Shown one piece after another: positions 8,616 to 18,263 of a DNA stretch of 64,000 bases. Made by a program: the position numbers and the translations under genes. The notes beneath the pieces are model-generated. The model was not told the DNA's origin. It worked only from the letters and a program-made list of their open reading frames with translations, and searched no databases. Every line of letters starts with the position of its first letter. Positions within the stretch are counted from its first letter, which is position 1. The DNA comes from Pseudomonas maumuensis (GTDB taxonomy: Bacteria > Pseudomonadota > Gammaproteobacteria > Pseudomonadales > Pseudomonadaceae): the NCBI RefSeq assembly GCF_019139675.1, contig NZ_CP077077.1, positions 2,294,001-2,358,000 on the forward strand. Reading direction: 5' to 3'.

Positions 8616-10214
8616 TCAGTGCAGCACGGCAGCGCTACGCGGCGCCTGCGGCTGCGGTTCCTCACCCGCCAGGCGGGTGGCCTCTTCCTCGATGCGGTAC
8701 GCCGGCACCTGGCCGTAGTCGGCCGCCAGCCACTTGAAGAACCCGTAGATCTTCACCAGCAGGATCACCATGAACGGGATCGCGGTGAGCACCACGGCGG
8801 TCTTCATGGTCGACAGCGAGGCCTTGGCGAACAACATGGCCAGTGGCACCAGGGTCAGCACCACGCACCAGAACAGGCGCAGGGTGGGGCTTGGGTCTTC
8901 ACCTTCGCGCAGGTTGCGGGTGCTGGTGGCGGCCACGGCGTAGGCGGCGGCGTCCATGTGCGAGGCGCAGAACACCGCCATGATGAACAGGTACGCGGCG
9001 AGGAACAGCGTGCCCCATGGCAGGGCCAGCAACAGGTCGGTCACCGCCGCTTCGCCACCGAGCGTGCCAAGCAGCTTGGGGACGTCGATCTGGCCGTTGA
9101 TGAACTGGTGCATGCTGTAGCTTTCCAGCGCGCCGAAGAAGAACCAGCAACCGAAGCTGCCGCCCAGCAGCAGGGCGAACACCACTTCCTTGATCAGCCG
9201 GCCACGGGATACGCGGGCGACGAACATCGCCACGCCGGGGGCGTAGGACACCCACCACAGCCAGTAGAACACCGTCCAGTTGCGGGTAAAGGCGCCGTCG
9301 CCGGCGGGGTCGGTGAACAGGCTCATCTGCACGTAGTGCTGCAGCATCAGGCCGATGGAATTGGCGGTGTTGTTCAGGGTGAACTGGGTCGGGCCAACCA
9401 GCAGGACGATGGCGGCGAACACCAGGGCGCCGATGCAGACCATCTTCGACAAGCGCTGCAAGCCGCCGTCGATGCCGATGTACGAGCTCAGCGAGAACAG
9501 CAGCGCTACAGCGCCGATCACCAGCAACTGCACGGTGAAGGTGTTGGGGGTGCCGGCCAGGTCGGCAAGGCCGCGGGTCAGGGTCGAGGCGGTGAGCGCC
9601 AGCGACACGGTCAGCGCGCCCATCATGGTCAGCAGGAAGATCAGGTCGACGGCGCGGCCGACCGGGCCGGTGGCCTTGAAGCCGGTGACCGCCTCGATGA
9701 TCGAGGCCAGGTTGAGGCCGCTCTTCTTGCGCACATGGAAGTGATAGGCCATGGCCAGCGAGGCCAGGGCGTAGATCGACCAGGCGCTGATGCCCCAGTG
9801 GAAGAACGAGTAGCTGACGCTGTATTCCAGGGCCTTGGCCGACATCGGCGCGATGTTCAGGCCTGGGGTCTGGTAGTAGTAGGCCCATTCCATCACGCCC
9901 CAGTACAGGGTCGAGGAACCCATGCCGGCGCAGATGAACATGAATACCCAGGTAGTAGTGGAGTATTCGGGCTTGCCGGCACCCAGGCGGATGTTGCCGT
10001 ATTTGCTGAAGGCCAGGTACAGCACGGCCAGGGAACTGCCGAACACCAGTACCTGGACGCTGGTGCCGAAGGTGCGGGTGGCCACTTCGAACAGCTGGTT
10101 GGCCAGGTTTTCGGCCTGGGCAGGGAAGGCGGCAAGGCCGATCACGGTGAGCAGCACGGCCAACAGGCTCACGGCGATCAGGAACACGTCGATCTTTTTG
10201 TTATTGGGGGACAT
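8616..10214 (-). CDS. BCCT-family transporter, probable carnitine/betaine uptake
   Basis: This 532-residue inner-membrane protein has about twelve membrane segments. It carries the BCCT TM8 signature region ([20 protein letters not shown] followed by VARVSRGR) and tryptophan-rich segments that form the trimethylammonium site. Its position between dmlA and cntA matches E. coli yeaV and points to carnitine or a related betaine as cargo. The ATG at 10214 has an AGGAG element seven bases upstream. The C-terminal tail ([19 protein letters not shown]) is short and charged, unlike the long osmosensory tails of BetP-type carriers, so a catabolic role is more likely than osmotic stress uptake. Confidence 0.85.
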   Translation of the reverse strand: MSPNNKKIDVFLIAVSLLAVLLTVIGLAAFPAQAENLANQLFEVATRTFGTSVQVLVFGSSLAVLYLAFSKYGNIRLGAGKPEYSTTTWVFMFICAGMGSSTLYWGVMEWAYYYQTPGLNIAPMSAKALEYSVSYSFFHWGISAWSIYALASLAMAYHFHVRKKSGLNLASIIEAVTGFKATGPVGRAVDLIFLLTMMGALTVSLALTASTLTRGLADLAGTPNTFTVQLLVIGAVALLFSLSSYIGIDGGLQRLSKMVCIGALVFAAIVLLVGPTQFTLNNTANSIGLMLQHYVQMSLFTDPAGDGAFTRNWTVFYWLWWVSYAPGVAMFVARVSRGRLIKEVVFALLLGGSFGCWFFFGALESYSMHQFINGQIDVPKLLGTLGGEAAVTDLLLALPWGTLFLAAYLFIMAVFCASHMDAAAYAVAATSTRNLREGEDPSPTLRLFWCVVLTLVPLAMLFAKASLSTMKTAVVLTAIPFMVILLVKIYGFFKWLAADYGQVPAYRIEEEATRLAGEEPQPQAPRSAAVLH

Positions 10215-10293
10215 CAATTGTCTCCTGGAGCATTTTTTTTGTAGTAGGCGTCAGGCGTTGGGAAGTCCGTATCGAGGTTCTGTGTTTCCTTTC

Positions 10294-10330
10294 TGTTAAC
10301 TAGTAGATAACAAGTATCTTTTGGTTGACA
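10294..10330 (-). promoter_or_regulatory. Palindrome plus repeated motif upstream of BCCT gene
   Basis: TGTTAACTAGTAGATAACA (10294-10312) is an almost perfect 19-bp inverted repeat with outer TGTTA/TAACA arms. It is followed directly by GTATCTTTTGGTTGACA, the copy of the motif found before cntA. The pair lies 80-116 nt upstream of the transporter start and is a good candidate operator. Confidence 0.55.
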
Positions 10331-10403
10331 GATTCTGCATTGAATCGAAGTGGGTGGCAATAGGATCGTCGGACAATCCGGATGATTGGGCTGCGCTGTC
10401 GCT

Positions 10404-10434
10404 ATCGCGGGGCAAGTCGCATCGGCCCCGCGAT
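10404..10434. repeat. Perfect hairpin downstream of dmlA
   Basis: ATCGCGGGGC and GCCCCGCGAT form a perfect ten-base-pair stem around an eleven-base loop. It lies just past the dmlA stop, on the transporter side. The sequence is REP-like and may act as a transcript end or processing signal. Confidence 0.55.
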
Positions 10435-10448
10435 GACCTGATGCCGAA

Positions 10449-11540
10449 TCAGGCGCCGAGCAGCTCGGCAATGGCCTTGCCCACTTCCTGGGTCGAGCGG
10501 CTGCCGCCCATGTCACGGGTGGTGTCGCCGTTGGCGATCACCGTCTCGATGGCCTTGAGGATGTCGTCGTGGGCCGCCTGGTAGCGGGCATCGTTGTTTT
10601 CCTGGCCGAGGAACTCGAGCATCAACGCACCGGACCAGATCATTGCGATGGGGTTGGCGATGTTCTTGCCGTAGATGTCCGGTGCCGAGCCATGCACCGG
10701 CTCGAACAGCGAGGGGAACTTGCGCTCGGGATTGAGGTTGGCCGACGGCGCGATGCCGATGGTGCCGGCGCACGCCGGGCCGAGGTCGGAGAGGATGTCA
10801 CCGAACAGGTTGGAGGCCACCACCACGTCGAAACGCTCCGGCTGCAGCACGAAACGGGCGCAGAGGATGTCGATGTGCTGCTTGTCCCAGCTGATCTCGG
10901 GGTAGTGCGCGGCCATGGCGGCGGTGCGCTCGTCCCAGTAGGGCATGCTCACGGCCATGCCGTTGGACTTGGTCGCCGAGGTCACGTGCTTGCGCTCGCG
11001 GGTCTGCGCCACGTCGAAGGCGTACTTGAGGATGCGGTCGACGCCGCGGCGGGTGAACACCGATTCCTGCAGCACGAACTCGTTGTCGGTGCCTTCGAAC
11101 ATGCGCCCGCCCAGGGAGGAGTATTCGCCCTCGGTGTTCTCGCGGATCACCACGAAGTCGATGTCGCCGGGCTGCTTGTTCGCCAGCGGGCAGGGCACGC
11201 CGGGGAACAGGCGCACCGGGCGGATGTTCACGTACTGGTCGAAGTCGCGGCGGAACTTGAGCAGGGAGCCCCACAGCGAGATGTGGTCCGGGACCTTGTC
11301 GGGCCAGCCGACGGCGCCGAAGTACAGGGCGTCGAAGCCCTTGAGCTGGTCGAGCCAGTCGTCGGGCATCATCTTGCCGTGGGCCAGGTAGTAGTCGCAG
11401 CTGGCCCACTCGAAGAACTCGAACTGCAGGTCCAGGCCGTGCTTGCGGGCGGCGGCCTCGACCACGCGCAGGCCTTCGGGGAGGACTTCGTTGCCGATGC
11501 CGTCACCGGGGATGGCGGCAATCTTGAAGGTCTTGGTCAT
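10449..11540 (-). CDS. dmlA: D-malate/tartrate dehydrogenase (DmlA)
   Basis: This 363-residue member of the isocitrate/isopropylmalate dehydrogenase family oxidatively decarboxylates D-malate to pyruvate with NAD. Visible hallmarks are AAIPGDGIGNEVLPE at the N-terminus, the NTEGEYSSLGGR substrate loop, ASNLFGDILSDLGPA for metal binding and EPVHGSAPDIYGKNIANP for the cofactor. It agrees closely with recalled E. coli YeaU/DmlA. In this locus it would act on malate derived from the malic semialdehyde that carnitine cleavage yields. The start is the ATG at 11540, directly before KTFKIAAIPGDG; the longer frame overlaps the LysR promoter and was rejected. Confidence 0.92.
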   Translation of the reverse strand: MTKTFKIAAIPGDGIGNEVLPEGLRVVEAAARKHGLDLQFEFFEWASCDYYLAHGKMMPDDWLDQLKGFDALYFGAVGWPDKVPDHISLWGSLLKFRRDFDQYVNIRPVRLFPGVPCPLANKQPGDIDFVVIRENTEGEYSSLGGRMFEGTDNEFVLQESVFTRRGVDRILKYAFDVAQTRERKHVTSATKSNGMAVSMPYWDERTAAMAAHYPEISWDKQHIDILCARFVLQPERFDVVVASNLFGDILSDLGPACAGTIGIAPSANLNPERKFPSLFEPVHGSAPDIYGKNIANPIAMIWSGALMLEFLGQENNDARYQAAHDDILKAIETVIANGDTTRDMGGSRSTQEVGKAIAELLGA

Positions 11541-11635
11541 GGGGCGCATCTCGTGTCCAGGGAAGATGCAGGCCATGCTATAAGGCTGTGCTTCGGAGAT
11601 AATCCGGCAATCCATCAATTCTTGGTACATGAAAC

Positions 11636-12547
11636 GTGAATAATCTGCCGAACCTGGATGACCTCGACATCTTCCTGCAGGTGGCCCGCCGCGCCAGCTT
11701 CGCCGCGGTGGCGGACGAGCGCGGCATGTCGGCGGCATTCATCAGCAAGCGCATTCGCCTGCTGGAGGAAAGCCTCGGCGTACGCCTGCTGCACCGCACC
11801 ACCCGGCGGGTGACGGTGAGCGAGGACGGCGAGCGCGTGTACCAGTGGGCGCAGCAGATCTTCGAGACCCTGCGGCGCATGGACGACGACCTCAACGCCG
11901 GCCAGCGCGAGCCGGCGGGGCAACTGCGCATCGCCAGCAGCCTGGGGCTGGGGCGGCGCTTCGTGGCGCCGGCGCTGTCGGAGCTGGCGGCGCGCTACCC
12001 TGGGCTGGACATCCGCCTGGATGTGCATGACCGCCTGGTGGACCTGATCGCCGAAGGGGTGGACCTGGACATCCGCGTCGGCAACGTCATCGCCCCGCAC
12101 CTGATCGCCAAGCCCCTGGCACGCAACCGTCGGGTGCTGTGCGCCGCCCCTGGTTACCTGGCCGCGCATGGCACGCCGCGGGTGCTGGCCGACCTGGCCA
12201 GCCATGACTGCCTGGTAATCAAGGAACGCGACCACCCGTTCGGCCTGTGGCACCTGGAAGGCCCCCAGGGCGAGGAAAGCGTGCGCGTCACCGGCGGGCT
12301 CTCCAGCAACCACGGCGAGGTGGCGCACCAGTGGTGCCTGGACGGGCGAGGGATCCTGCTGCGCTCCTGGTGGGACGTGCATGACAGCATCGCCGATGGG
12401 CGCCTGGTGCAGGTGCTGCCCGAGTACCAGCAGGCGGCGGATATCTGGGCGGTGTATACGGCGCCGTTGGCAGGTTCAGCCAAGGTGCGGGTGGCGGTGG
12501 AGTTCTTCCGCCAGTACTTCGCCGAGCGCTATCGCTTGCCGGATTGA
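11636..12547 (+). CDS. LysR-family regulator of the carnitine/D-malate locus (DmlR-like)
   Basis: This 303-residue protein has an N-terminal winged helix-turn-helix (residues 1-65, SFAAVADERGMSAAFISKRI) and a C-terminal effector domain. It starts with GTG at 11636 and is divergent from dmlA with a 95-bp gap, the normal LysR layout. The similarity of the RLLHRTTRRVTVSEDGER stretch and the ending to E. coli DmlR supports control of dmlA and probably the transporter and oxygenase genes. The inducer may be D-malate or a carnitine breakdown product, which the sequence cannot tell. Confidence 0.85.
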   Translation: MNNLPNLDDLDIFLQVARRASFAAVADERGMSAAFISKRIRLLEESLGVRLLHRTTRRVTVSEDGERVYQWAQQIFETLRRMDDDLNAGQREPAGQLRIASSLGLGRRFVAPALSELAARYPGLDIRLDVHDRLVDLIAEGVDLDIRVGNVIAPHLIAKPLARNRRVLCAAPGYLAAHGTPRVLADLASHDCLVIKERDHPFGLWHLEGPQGEESVRVTGGLSSNHGEVAHQWCLDGRGILLRSWWDVHDSIADGRLVQVLPEYQQAADIWAVYTAPLAGSAKVRVAVEFFRQYFAERYRLPD

Positions 12548-12710
12548 CCCTTCGCGGCGCCCCGCGACAAGTTGTCTGCTTGACTTGCAGAGGCACCCTA
12601 CGATGGTTAACTTGACTTCGTAGTCAGTTTTTGTGATCGTGCGCGCCCTTCCAGTTTCTCAAGCACCAGAAAAAGCATGGGCAACCCAAGAGCTGCCCAG
12701 AGGATCAACC

Positions 12711-15542
12711 ATGTCCAACCGTGATATTTCCCGGCGCTCGTTCCTGCAAGGCGGGCTGATCGCCGGTGTCGGCGTGACCCTGGCGCCGCTCGGCAGCCAG
12801 GCCTTCGCCGCCCTGATGGAAAACAAGGTCACCACCTCGCCGCAGAAGTGGATGAACCACGACGGCAAGGCGCGTTTCCGTAATGACGCACTGTCCAAGG
12901 TCTGCGGCAACAAGGTGTTCGCCCGCGATATCCGCGCCAAGGACATGCCTGGCTGGCCCCAGCAGCAAGGCCACGCCATGCTGCTCAAGGCGACCAAGGC
13001 CGACCGCATCTACGCGGGCTATGACCTGTCGCTGCTGGGCGCCGAGCTGCAGCCGGACCGCATCGTCACCGCCGATGACCTGAAGAAGGACGGCATCGCC
13101 TGGCCCGAAGCCCATTCGCCAGATCCGTTGCTGCCGCCCGGCCAGGTGCCGATGTTCATCGGTCACCCGGTGGCGATCCTGATCTGGAACGACTTCGAGC
13201 GTTTCCGCAAGGCCAAGCTCAAGCTGCAGTTCAACGACCAGGCGATCCGCTACGGCGCCCAGGCGCCGCTGTACCAGCGCGACCCCTACGGCAGCTTCCG
13301 TTTCGTGCGCGTGGGCGGCAAGACGCCGTTCGATGACGACGAATACTCGAGCCTGAAGAACACCATGCTGTTCCCGACCATCCTGGCGCGCAAGCCGGTA
13401 TGGACCGCCGAGCCCAAGCAGCATGGCACCCTCACCGAACAAGGCATGTTCTACGCCCAGCGTATCGACGAGCAGCTCAAACAGCCGCCGGAAGAGTGGC
13501 TGCTGTTCGACGAGCGCTACAAGACCCCGTCCATCGAACCGGCAGCCCTCGAGCCGGACAACGGCAACGGCTGGTTCGATGTCGCCACCGGCACCCTGCA
13601 TTTCGTCGTCGCCACCCAGTGCCCGTTCGAAGTGGCGCAGGAGTGCGTGCATATGATCAAGCCGTCGCGTTTCGGCCTGAAGCACCTGAGCATGCACCCG
13701 GGCTACACCGTCGGCTACGGCTCCAAGGACAACAACATCTTCGTGTTCTACGCCGCCGTCGCCGCCCTGTACGGCGCGGGCGTGCCGATTCGCCTGGCCA
13801 ACGACCGCTACGAGCAGTTCCAGAGCGGCATCAAGCGCCACCCGTTCGACATCCGTTACCAGCTGGCGGTGGACAAGAACGACCTGAGCTTCAAGATCTT
13901 CCGCGCCGACATGACCGTCGACGGCGGCGGGCGCATCAACTACAGCCCGTCGGTGGCCGCGGTAGGTGCCACCGCGGCGCAGTCGATCTACTACATGCCG
14001 CAGAACGACCTGTCGGTCACCGCCTACCACTCGCGCGGCGTCGAGGCCGGCTCCATGCGCGGCTACGGCACCCTGCAGAGCATGGCCGCCACCGAGATGA
14101 TGGTCGACGAGATCGCCGATCGCCTGGGCGTGGATGCCATCGAGCTGCGCCGCAAGAACGCGCTCAAGTCGGGCATGAAGAACACCCAGGGCGCGGTGCC
14201 CGCCGGTGCCCTGCGCCTGCACGAGATCCTCGACAAGGCCGCGGAGCATGAGTGGTGGAAGAACCGCCATGCGCGCAAGCAGGCCGAAGACGCCAAGGAC
14301 CACGACAATTGGTACGGCGTGGGCTTCGCCATCACCCAGAAGGACTTCGGCACCGGCTCCGAAGCGCCGATGGCGGCGGTCGAGTTCAGCGCCGATGGCC
14401 AGATTACCCTGCGTCATATCGGTACCGAGCTGGGCACCGGCATGTCGACCTCCCAGGCCCTGGTGGTCAGCGACTTCCTCGGCCGCGTCGCCGACCATGT
14501 GCAGACCGCACAGACCGAATGGCCTGAGCTGCAACTGAGCACCAGCGGCAACCCCTATCTGATCAGCCAGGCCGAGCAGGACGCCGCGCTGCGCAACCCG
14601 CGCTGGGTCGGCAAGCTGGCCTCGCCGTCGTCGGCGACCAACTCGGCGTTCTACTTCAGCCACGCCACCCGCGAGGCGGCCCGGGTGCTGTTCAACCACG
14701 GCCTGTGGCCGGCGGCCATGGCGCTGTGGAGCCAGGGCCCGTTCGGCGGCCAGGCCAACCCGTTGGTGGTGCGCCGCGAGAACGCGGTATGGGTCAACGG
14801 CGCGCTGACCGGCAACGGTCTGGCGCCGATCCCGTTCGCGGAGCTTGCGAAGAAGGCCCATGAGATGGGCCTGATTACCGGCGTCAGCGTGCATGGCTTC
14901 AACCGCTGGAGCTGGGCCGAGGCCGACTTCGTCATCGACGGCGTGCGCGAGCGCCTGCCGCTCGATGCGCTGGCGGTGAAGTATGGCGACGGCGCGGTGA
15001 ACGCGAAGAAGGCGCAGATGAACAGCGCCGGCTTCCACCTGCTCGACCGGCAGAACGCCGAGTACCCGGCCACCCAGCTGAACAACGCCATGGTCACCTA
15101 CTACAGCCCGGTGGCGACCATCGTCGAGGTCAAGGTGAACAAGGGCAGCGGCGAGGTCAGCGTGCTCAACCACCACAGCTGGGTCGAGTGCGGCCGGGTG
15201 CTGGTGCCCGAGCTGGTCAAGGGCCAGCTCGAGGGCGGTATCGCCATGGGCATCGGCCATGCACTGCTGGAAGAGATGCCGCTGTACGAGGGTGGCCCGG
15301 GCGAGGGCGACTGGAACTTCAACCGTTACCGCCTGCCGATGGCCCGGCATGTGGCGGTGTGGAAGCAGACCTCCGAGATCCTGCCGCCGTTGTCGCCGAC
15401 CGACCCGTCCAAGGGCATCGCCGAGGTGGTGATGATCCCGGTGGTCGGCGCCATCGGCAATGCCGTGGCCCATGCCATCGGCAAGCGTATCCGCGACCTG
15501 CCCATCACCCCCGCCCGCGTCAAGGAGGCCCTCAATGGCTGA
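12711..15542 (+). CDS. Molybdenum hydroxylase large subunit (xanthine dehydrogenase/aldehyde oxidase family), Tat-exported
   Basis: This 943-residue protein begins MSNRDISRRSFLQGGLIAGV, a twin-arginine signal with SRRSF, so it should be folded and exported to the periplasm. It then shows the family pattern of IorB-like enzymes: GRINYSPSVAAVGATAAQ, SRGVEAGSMRGYGTLQ for the Mo-pterin site, and the C-terminal EVVMIPVVGAIGNAVAHAIG. It would oxidise an aldehyde or N-heterocycle and pass electrons through the 2Fe-2S subunit to the tri-haem cytochrome. The downstream gene starts eight bases inside its stop. The substrate is unknown. The ATG at 12711 follows an AGAGGATCAACC element and starts the signal. 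Confidence 0.88.
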   Translation: MSNRDISRRSFLQGGLIAGVGVTLAPLGSQAFAALMENKVTTSPQKWMNHDGKARFRNDALSKVCGNKVFARDIRAKDMPGWPQQQGHAMLLKATKADRIYAGYDLSLLGAELQPDRIVTADDLKKDGIAWPEAHSPDPLLPPGQVPMFIGHPVAILIWNDFERFRKAKLKLQFNDQAIRYGAQAPLYQRDPYGSFRFVRVGGKTPFDDDEYSSLKNTMLFPTILARKPVWTAEPKQHGTLTEQGMFYAQRIDEQLKQPPEEWLLFDERYKTPSIEPAALEPDNGNGWFDVATGTLHFVVATQCPFEVAQECVHMIKPSRFGLKHLSMHPGYTVGYGSKDNNIFVFYAAVAALYGAGVPIRLANDRYEQFQSGIKRHPFDIRYQLAVDKNDLSFKIFRADMTVDGGGRINYSPSVAAVGATAAQSIYYMPQNDLSVTAYHSRGVEAGSMRGYGTLQSMAATEMMVDEIADRLGVDAIELRRKNALKSGMKNTQGAVPAGALRLHEILDKAAEHEWWKNRHARKQAEDAKDHDNWYGVGFAITQKDFGTGSEAPMAAVEFSADGQITLRHIGTELGTGMSTSQALVVSDFLGRVADHVQTAQTEWPELQLSTSGNPYLISQAEQDAALRNPRWVGKLASPSSATNSAFYFSHATREAARVLFNHGLWPAAMALWSQGPFGGQANPLVVRRENAVWVNGALTGNGLAPIPFAELAKKAHEMGLITGVSVHGFNRWSWAEADFVIDGVRERLPLDALAVKYGDGAVNAKKAQMNSAGFHLLDRQNAEYPATQLNNAMVTYYSPVATIVEVKVNKGSGEVSVLNHHSWVECGRVLVPELVKGQLEGGIAMGIGHALLEEMPLYEGGPGEGDWNFNRYRLPMARHVAVWKQTSEILPPLSPTDPSKGIAEVVMIPVVGAIGNAVAHAIGKRIRDLPITPARVKEALNG

Positions 15543-16074
15543 CCGCAAGCTGCAACTGACCCTCAACGGTCAATCTGTCGTCACCGAGGTGGTCCCCGAT
15601 GACCTGGCGATGATCGACTACCTGCACGAATACCAGAACCTCACAGGCTCGCGCCTGGGCTGCGGCCAGGGCATCTGCCACGCCTGCGTGGTGATCGTCG
15701 ACAACCCCGACGGCACCAGCGAGGAAGTGCGCACCTGCATCACCGGCGCGCACTATTTCGAGGGCAAGAAAGTGCGCACCATCGAAGGCCACGCCAAACG
15801 CGACGAGGCGGGCAACCCCACCGAGTTGAACCCGATCCAGCAGAAGTTCGTCGACCGCTTCGCCTTCCAGTGCAGCTACTGCGCCCCAGGCTTCGTCAAC
15901 GCCGCCACGGTGCTGGTGGAGAAGGCCCAGCGCAAGCCGCTGAAGAAGAGCGAGCTGGAGCAGGCCATCGAAGCCAGCCTCGGCCACCATGTGTGCCGCT
16001 GCACCGGCTATGTGCGCTACTACGAGGCGACCCGCGACGTGCTGGGCGACCTCGGCCTGGTCAAGGAGGGTTGA
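15535..16074 (+). CDS. 2Fe-2S subunit of molybdenum hydroxylase
   Basis: This 179-residue protein has an N-terminal plant-type 2Fe-2S domain (LGCGQGICHACVV near residue 42, with a further Cys in RTCITGA) and a C-terminal helical domain with CSYCAPGFVNAA and CRCTGYVRY for the second cluster. This is the standard small subunit (CoxS/IorA type). It overlaps the large-subunit stop and precedes the cytochrome by two bases. It has no signal peptide, as expected if it rides out with the Tat-targeted partner. Confidence 0.92.
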   Translation: MADRKLQLTLNGQSVVTEVVPDDLAMIDYLHEYQNLTGSRLGCGQGICHACVVIVDNPDGTSEEVRTCITGAHYFEGKKVRTIEGHAKRDEAGNPTELNPIQQKFVDRFAFQCSYCAPGFVNAATVLVEKAQRKPLKKSELEQAIEASLGHHVCRCTGYVRYYEATRDVLGDLGLVKEG

Positions 16075-16076
16075 GC

Positions 16077-17288
16077 ATGACGCGAGTTCTGAGCAGCCTG
16101 GCCCTGGCCATTGGCGCGCTGGTCGCCTGCAACGTGCAGGCGGCGGACGAGGCATTGATCAAGCGCGGCGAGTACCTCGCCCGCGCCGCCGACTGCATGG
16201 CCTGCCACACCGCCGAAGGTGGCGCGCCCTACGCCGGCGGTCTGCCGATCCATTCGCCGTTCGGCACCATCTACGGCACCAACATCACCCCGGACAAGCA
16301 GCACGGCATCGGCAACTACAGCAGCGACGAGTTCTTCGCCGCCCTCACCGAGGGCAAGCGCAAGGACGGCGCCAACCTCTATCCGGCCATGCCCTACACC
16401 TCGTACCACCTGATCAAGCGCGAGGATTCCGATGCGATCCACGCCTACCTGATGAGCGTGGCGCCAATCAACCGCCCGGCGCCGGAAACCAGCCTGAGCT
16501 TCCCGTTCAACGTGCGCACCGGCCTGATGGGCTGGAACCTGCTGTACGGCAAGAGCGTGCAGCTGGAGGAGGGCAAGGGCAACAGCGAGGCGTGGAAGCG
16601 CGGCCAGTACATGGTCGAAGTGCTCGGCCATTGCGGCGAGTGCCACACTCCGCGCAACCCCATCGGCGCGCTGCAGCAGGACAAGCGCCTGACCGGCGGC
16701 CTGTTGCTGGGCTACCTCGCGCCGAGCCTGCTGGCCCAGGACCTGGCCGACCGCGGCTGGAACCAGGCCGACCTGGCGACCTTCCTCAAGCACGGTATCA
16801 GCGCCCAGGGCAGCATGTTCAACGAGATGTACCCGGTGGTGCACCACAGCACCCAGCATCTTGAAGACAGCGACCTGTCGGCCATGGCCACCTACCTGCT
16901 GGGCGACCAGCCGCCGGCGGCCAAGGTGGTGCAGGCGGTGGCCCATGAAACCCTGGGCGAGAGCGCCAAGCGTGGCCGCCAGCAGTACCTCAATGTCTGC
17001 GCCGGCTGCCACGGCGGCGATGGCGAGGGCAAGCCGCACATTGCCGTGGCCATGCAGGGCAACACCGTGCTGCGCCAGGCCGACTCGCGCAACCTGGTCA
17101 AGGCCATCGTCGACGGCATCCGCGAACAGCAGTTCACCGGCTTCGAGCGCATGCAGCCGATGCCGGGCTTTGCCGACAAGCTCGACGACCAGCAGCTGAC
17201 CGATATGGTCAACTACCTGCGCGAAGCCTGGGGCGGCCTGCCGGGCGACCTGACCACCCAGCAGCTGGCCCAGCTGAAGGCGGATTGA
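16077..17288 (+). CDS. Tri-haem cytochrome c, electron acceptor of the Mo hydroxylase
   Basis: This 403-residue protein has a Sec signal peptide (MTRVLSSLALAIGALVACNV QA, cleaved near residue 22) and three haem-binding CxxCH motifs: CMACH, CGECH and CAGCH, spaced like the alcohol dehydrogenase cytochrome subunit AdhB. It should sit in the periplasm and pass electrons from the Mo/Fe-S pair to the quinone pool or terminal oxidases. It follows the 2Fe-2S gene by two bases and precedes the XdhC-like gene by three, so one operon is likely. Confidence 0.93.
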   Translation: MTRVLSSLALAIGALVACNVQAADEALIKRGEYLARAADCMACHTAEGGAPYAGGLPIHSPFGTIYGTNITPDKQHGIGNYSSDEFFAALTEGKRKDGANLYPAMPYTSYHLIKREDSDAIHAYLMSVAPINRPAPETSLSFPFNVRTGLMGWNLLYGKSVQLEEGKGNSEAWKRGQYMVEVLGHCGECHTPRNPIGALQQDKRLTGGLLLGYLAPSLLAQDLADRGWNQADLATFLKHGISAQGSMFNEMYPVVHHSTQHLEDSDLSAMATYLLGDQPPAAKVVQAVAHETLGESAKRGRQQYLNVCAGCHGGDGEGKPHIAVAMQGNTVLRQADSRNLVKAIVDGIREQQFTGFERMQPMPGFADKLDDQQLTDMVNYLREAWGGLPGDLTTQQLAQLKAD

Positions 17289-17291
17289 CCC

Positions 17292-18263
17292 GTGCAGCAT
17301 CTCGACCTGCAGGTGGTGCGCCAGGCGGCGCAATGGTCGCGCGACGGGATGCGCGTGTGGCTGTGCAGCGTGCTCTGCACCTATGGCTCGGCGCCGCGCG
17401 CGCCGGGCTCGCTGCTGGCGGTGAGCGAGGGCGGGCAGTGGGTGGGGTCGCTGTCGGGCGGCTGTGTCGAGGATGACTTCCTCGAGCGGGTCGCCGTCGG
17501 CGAGTTCGCCACGGCGGTTGCCGTGGTGCGCTATGGCGACGGCAGCGACACCCGCGGCAACATTCGCCTGCCGTGCGGCGGCATTCTCGACGTGCTGGTG
17601 GAGAACCTGCCCGGCGACTGCGCCACCCAGGCGCATCTTGCCGAGCTGGAGAGCGCCTTGCTCGGGCGTCGGCGGCTGTTGCGCGAGGTCGACCTGCGCA
17701 GCGGTGAACGGCGCCTGAGCGACGACCTCGGCCAGGGACCACGGGTGGAGCGTGGCGAGCATTGCGTGCGCCTGCGCATCGGCGCCGCTCAGCGCCTGTT
17801 GCTGGCAGGGTATTCGAGCGTCGCGCATTTCTGCGCCGAATTCGGCAAGGGCCTGGGCTTCGAGGTGGTGCTGTGCGACCCTCGCGACGAGGTGATGGAC
17901 AACGTGGCGCTGGACGGGATAGAAATCCGTCGTGAACTGCCTTCGCTGTTCATCGCCAACGGCGGCTGCCATCGCGACACCGCGGTGGTGGCGCTTACCC
18001 ACGACCCCAAGATCGATGACCTGGCCATGCTCGAAGCGGTGCGTACCGAAGCGTTCTACATCGGTGTGATGGGCTCACAGGCCACGTCGGCGAAGCGTCG
18101 TGAGCGCCTGCGCCGTATCGGCGAGCTGGGTGATGCCGACATGGCGCGCATTCATGCGCCGATCGGCCTGAACCTGGGCAGCAAGACGCCGGCGGAGATC
18201 GCCCTGGCGGTGCTCGCCGATATCCTGCGGACCCGCAGCGGCATCGCCCGCGAGGCCTTGTGA
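17292..18263 (+). CDS. XdhC/CoxI-family Mo-cofactor maturation protein
   Basis: This 323-residue protein has the N-terminal XdhC domain (SAPRAPGSLLAVSEGGQWVG, SLSGGCVEDDFLERV) and a C-terminal Rossmann-like XdhC_C domain with VALTHDPKIDD and YIGVMGSQATSAKRRERL. The family binds Mo-pterin cofactor and helps insert its sulfurated form into the hydroxylase. It starts with GTG at 17292, three bases after the cytochrome stop, and overlaps the next gene by four bases. It belongs to the maturation part of the operon. Confidence 0.9.
   Translation: MQHLDLQVVRQAAQWSRDGMRVWLCSVLCTYGSAPRAPGSLLAVSEGGQWVGSLSGGCVEDDFLERVAVGEFATAVAVVRYGDGSDTRGNIRLPCGGILDVLVENLPGDCATQAHLAELESALLGRRRLLREVDLRSGERRLSDDLGQGPRVERGEHCVRLRIGAAQRLLLAGYSSVAHFCAEFGKGLGFEVVLCDPRDEVMDNVALDGIEIRRELPSLFIANGGCHRDTAVVALTHDPKIDDLAMLEAVRTEAFYIGVMGSQATSAKRRERLRRIGELGDADMARIHAPIGLNLGSKTPAEIALAVLADILRTRSGIAREAL

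Noticed and set aside
10404..10434. Hairpin after dmlA as a definite terminator
   Set aside because: There is no T run on either strand. It fits a REP-like repeat better.
12705..15566. Long antisense frame (953 residues) opposite the molybdenum hydroxylase
   Set aside because: It is low-complexity and mirrors the high-GC sense gene. The sense frame has clear motifs and context.
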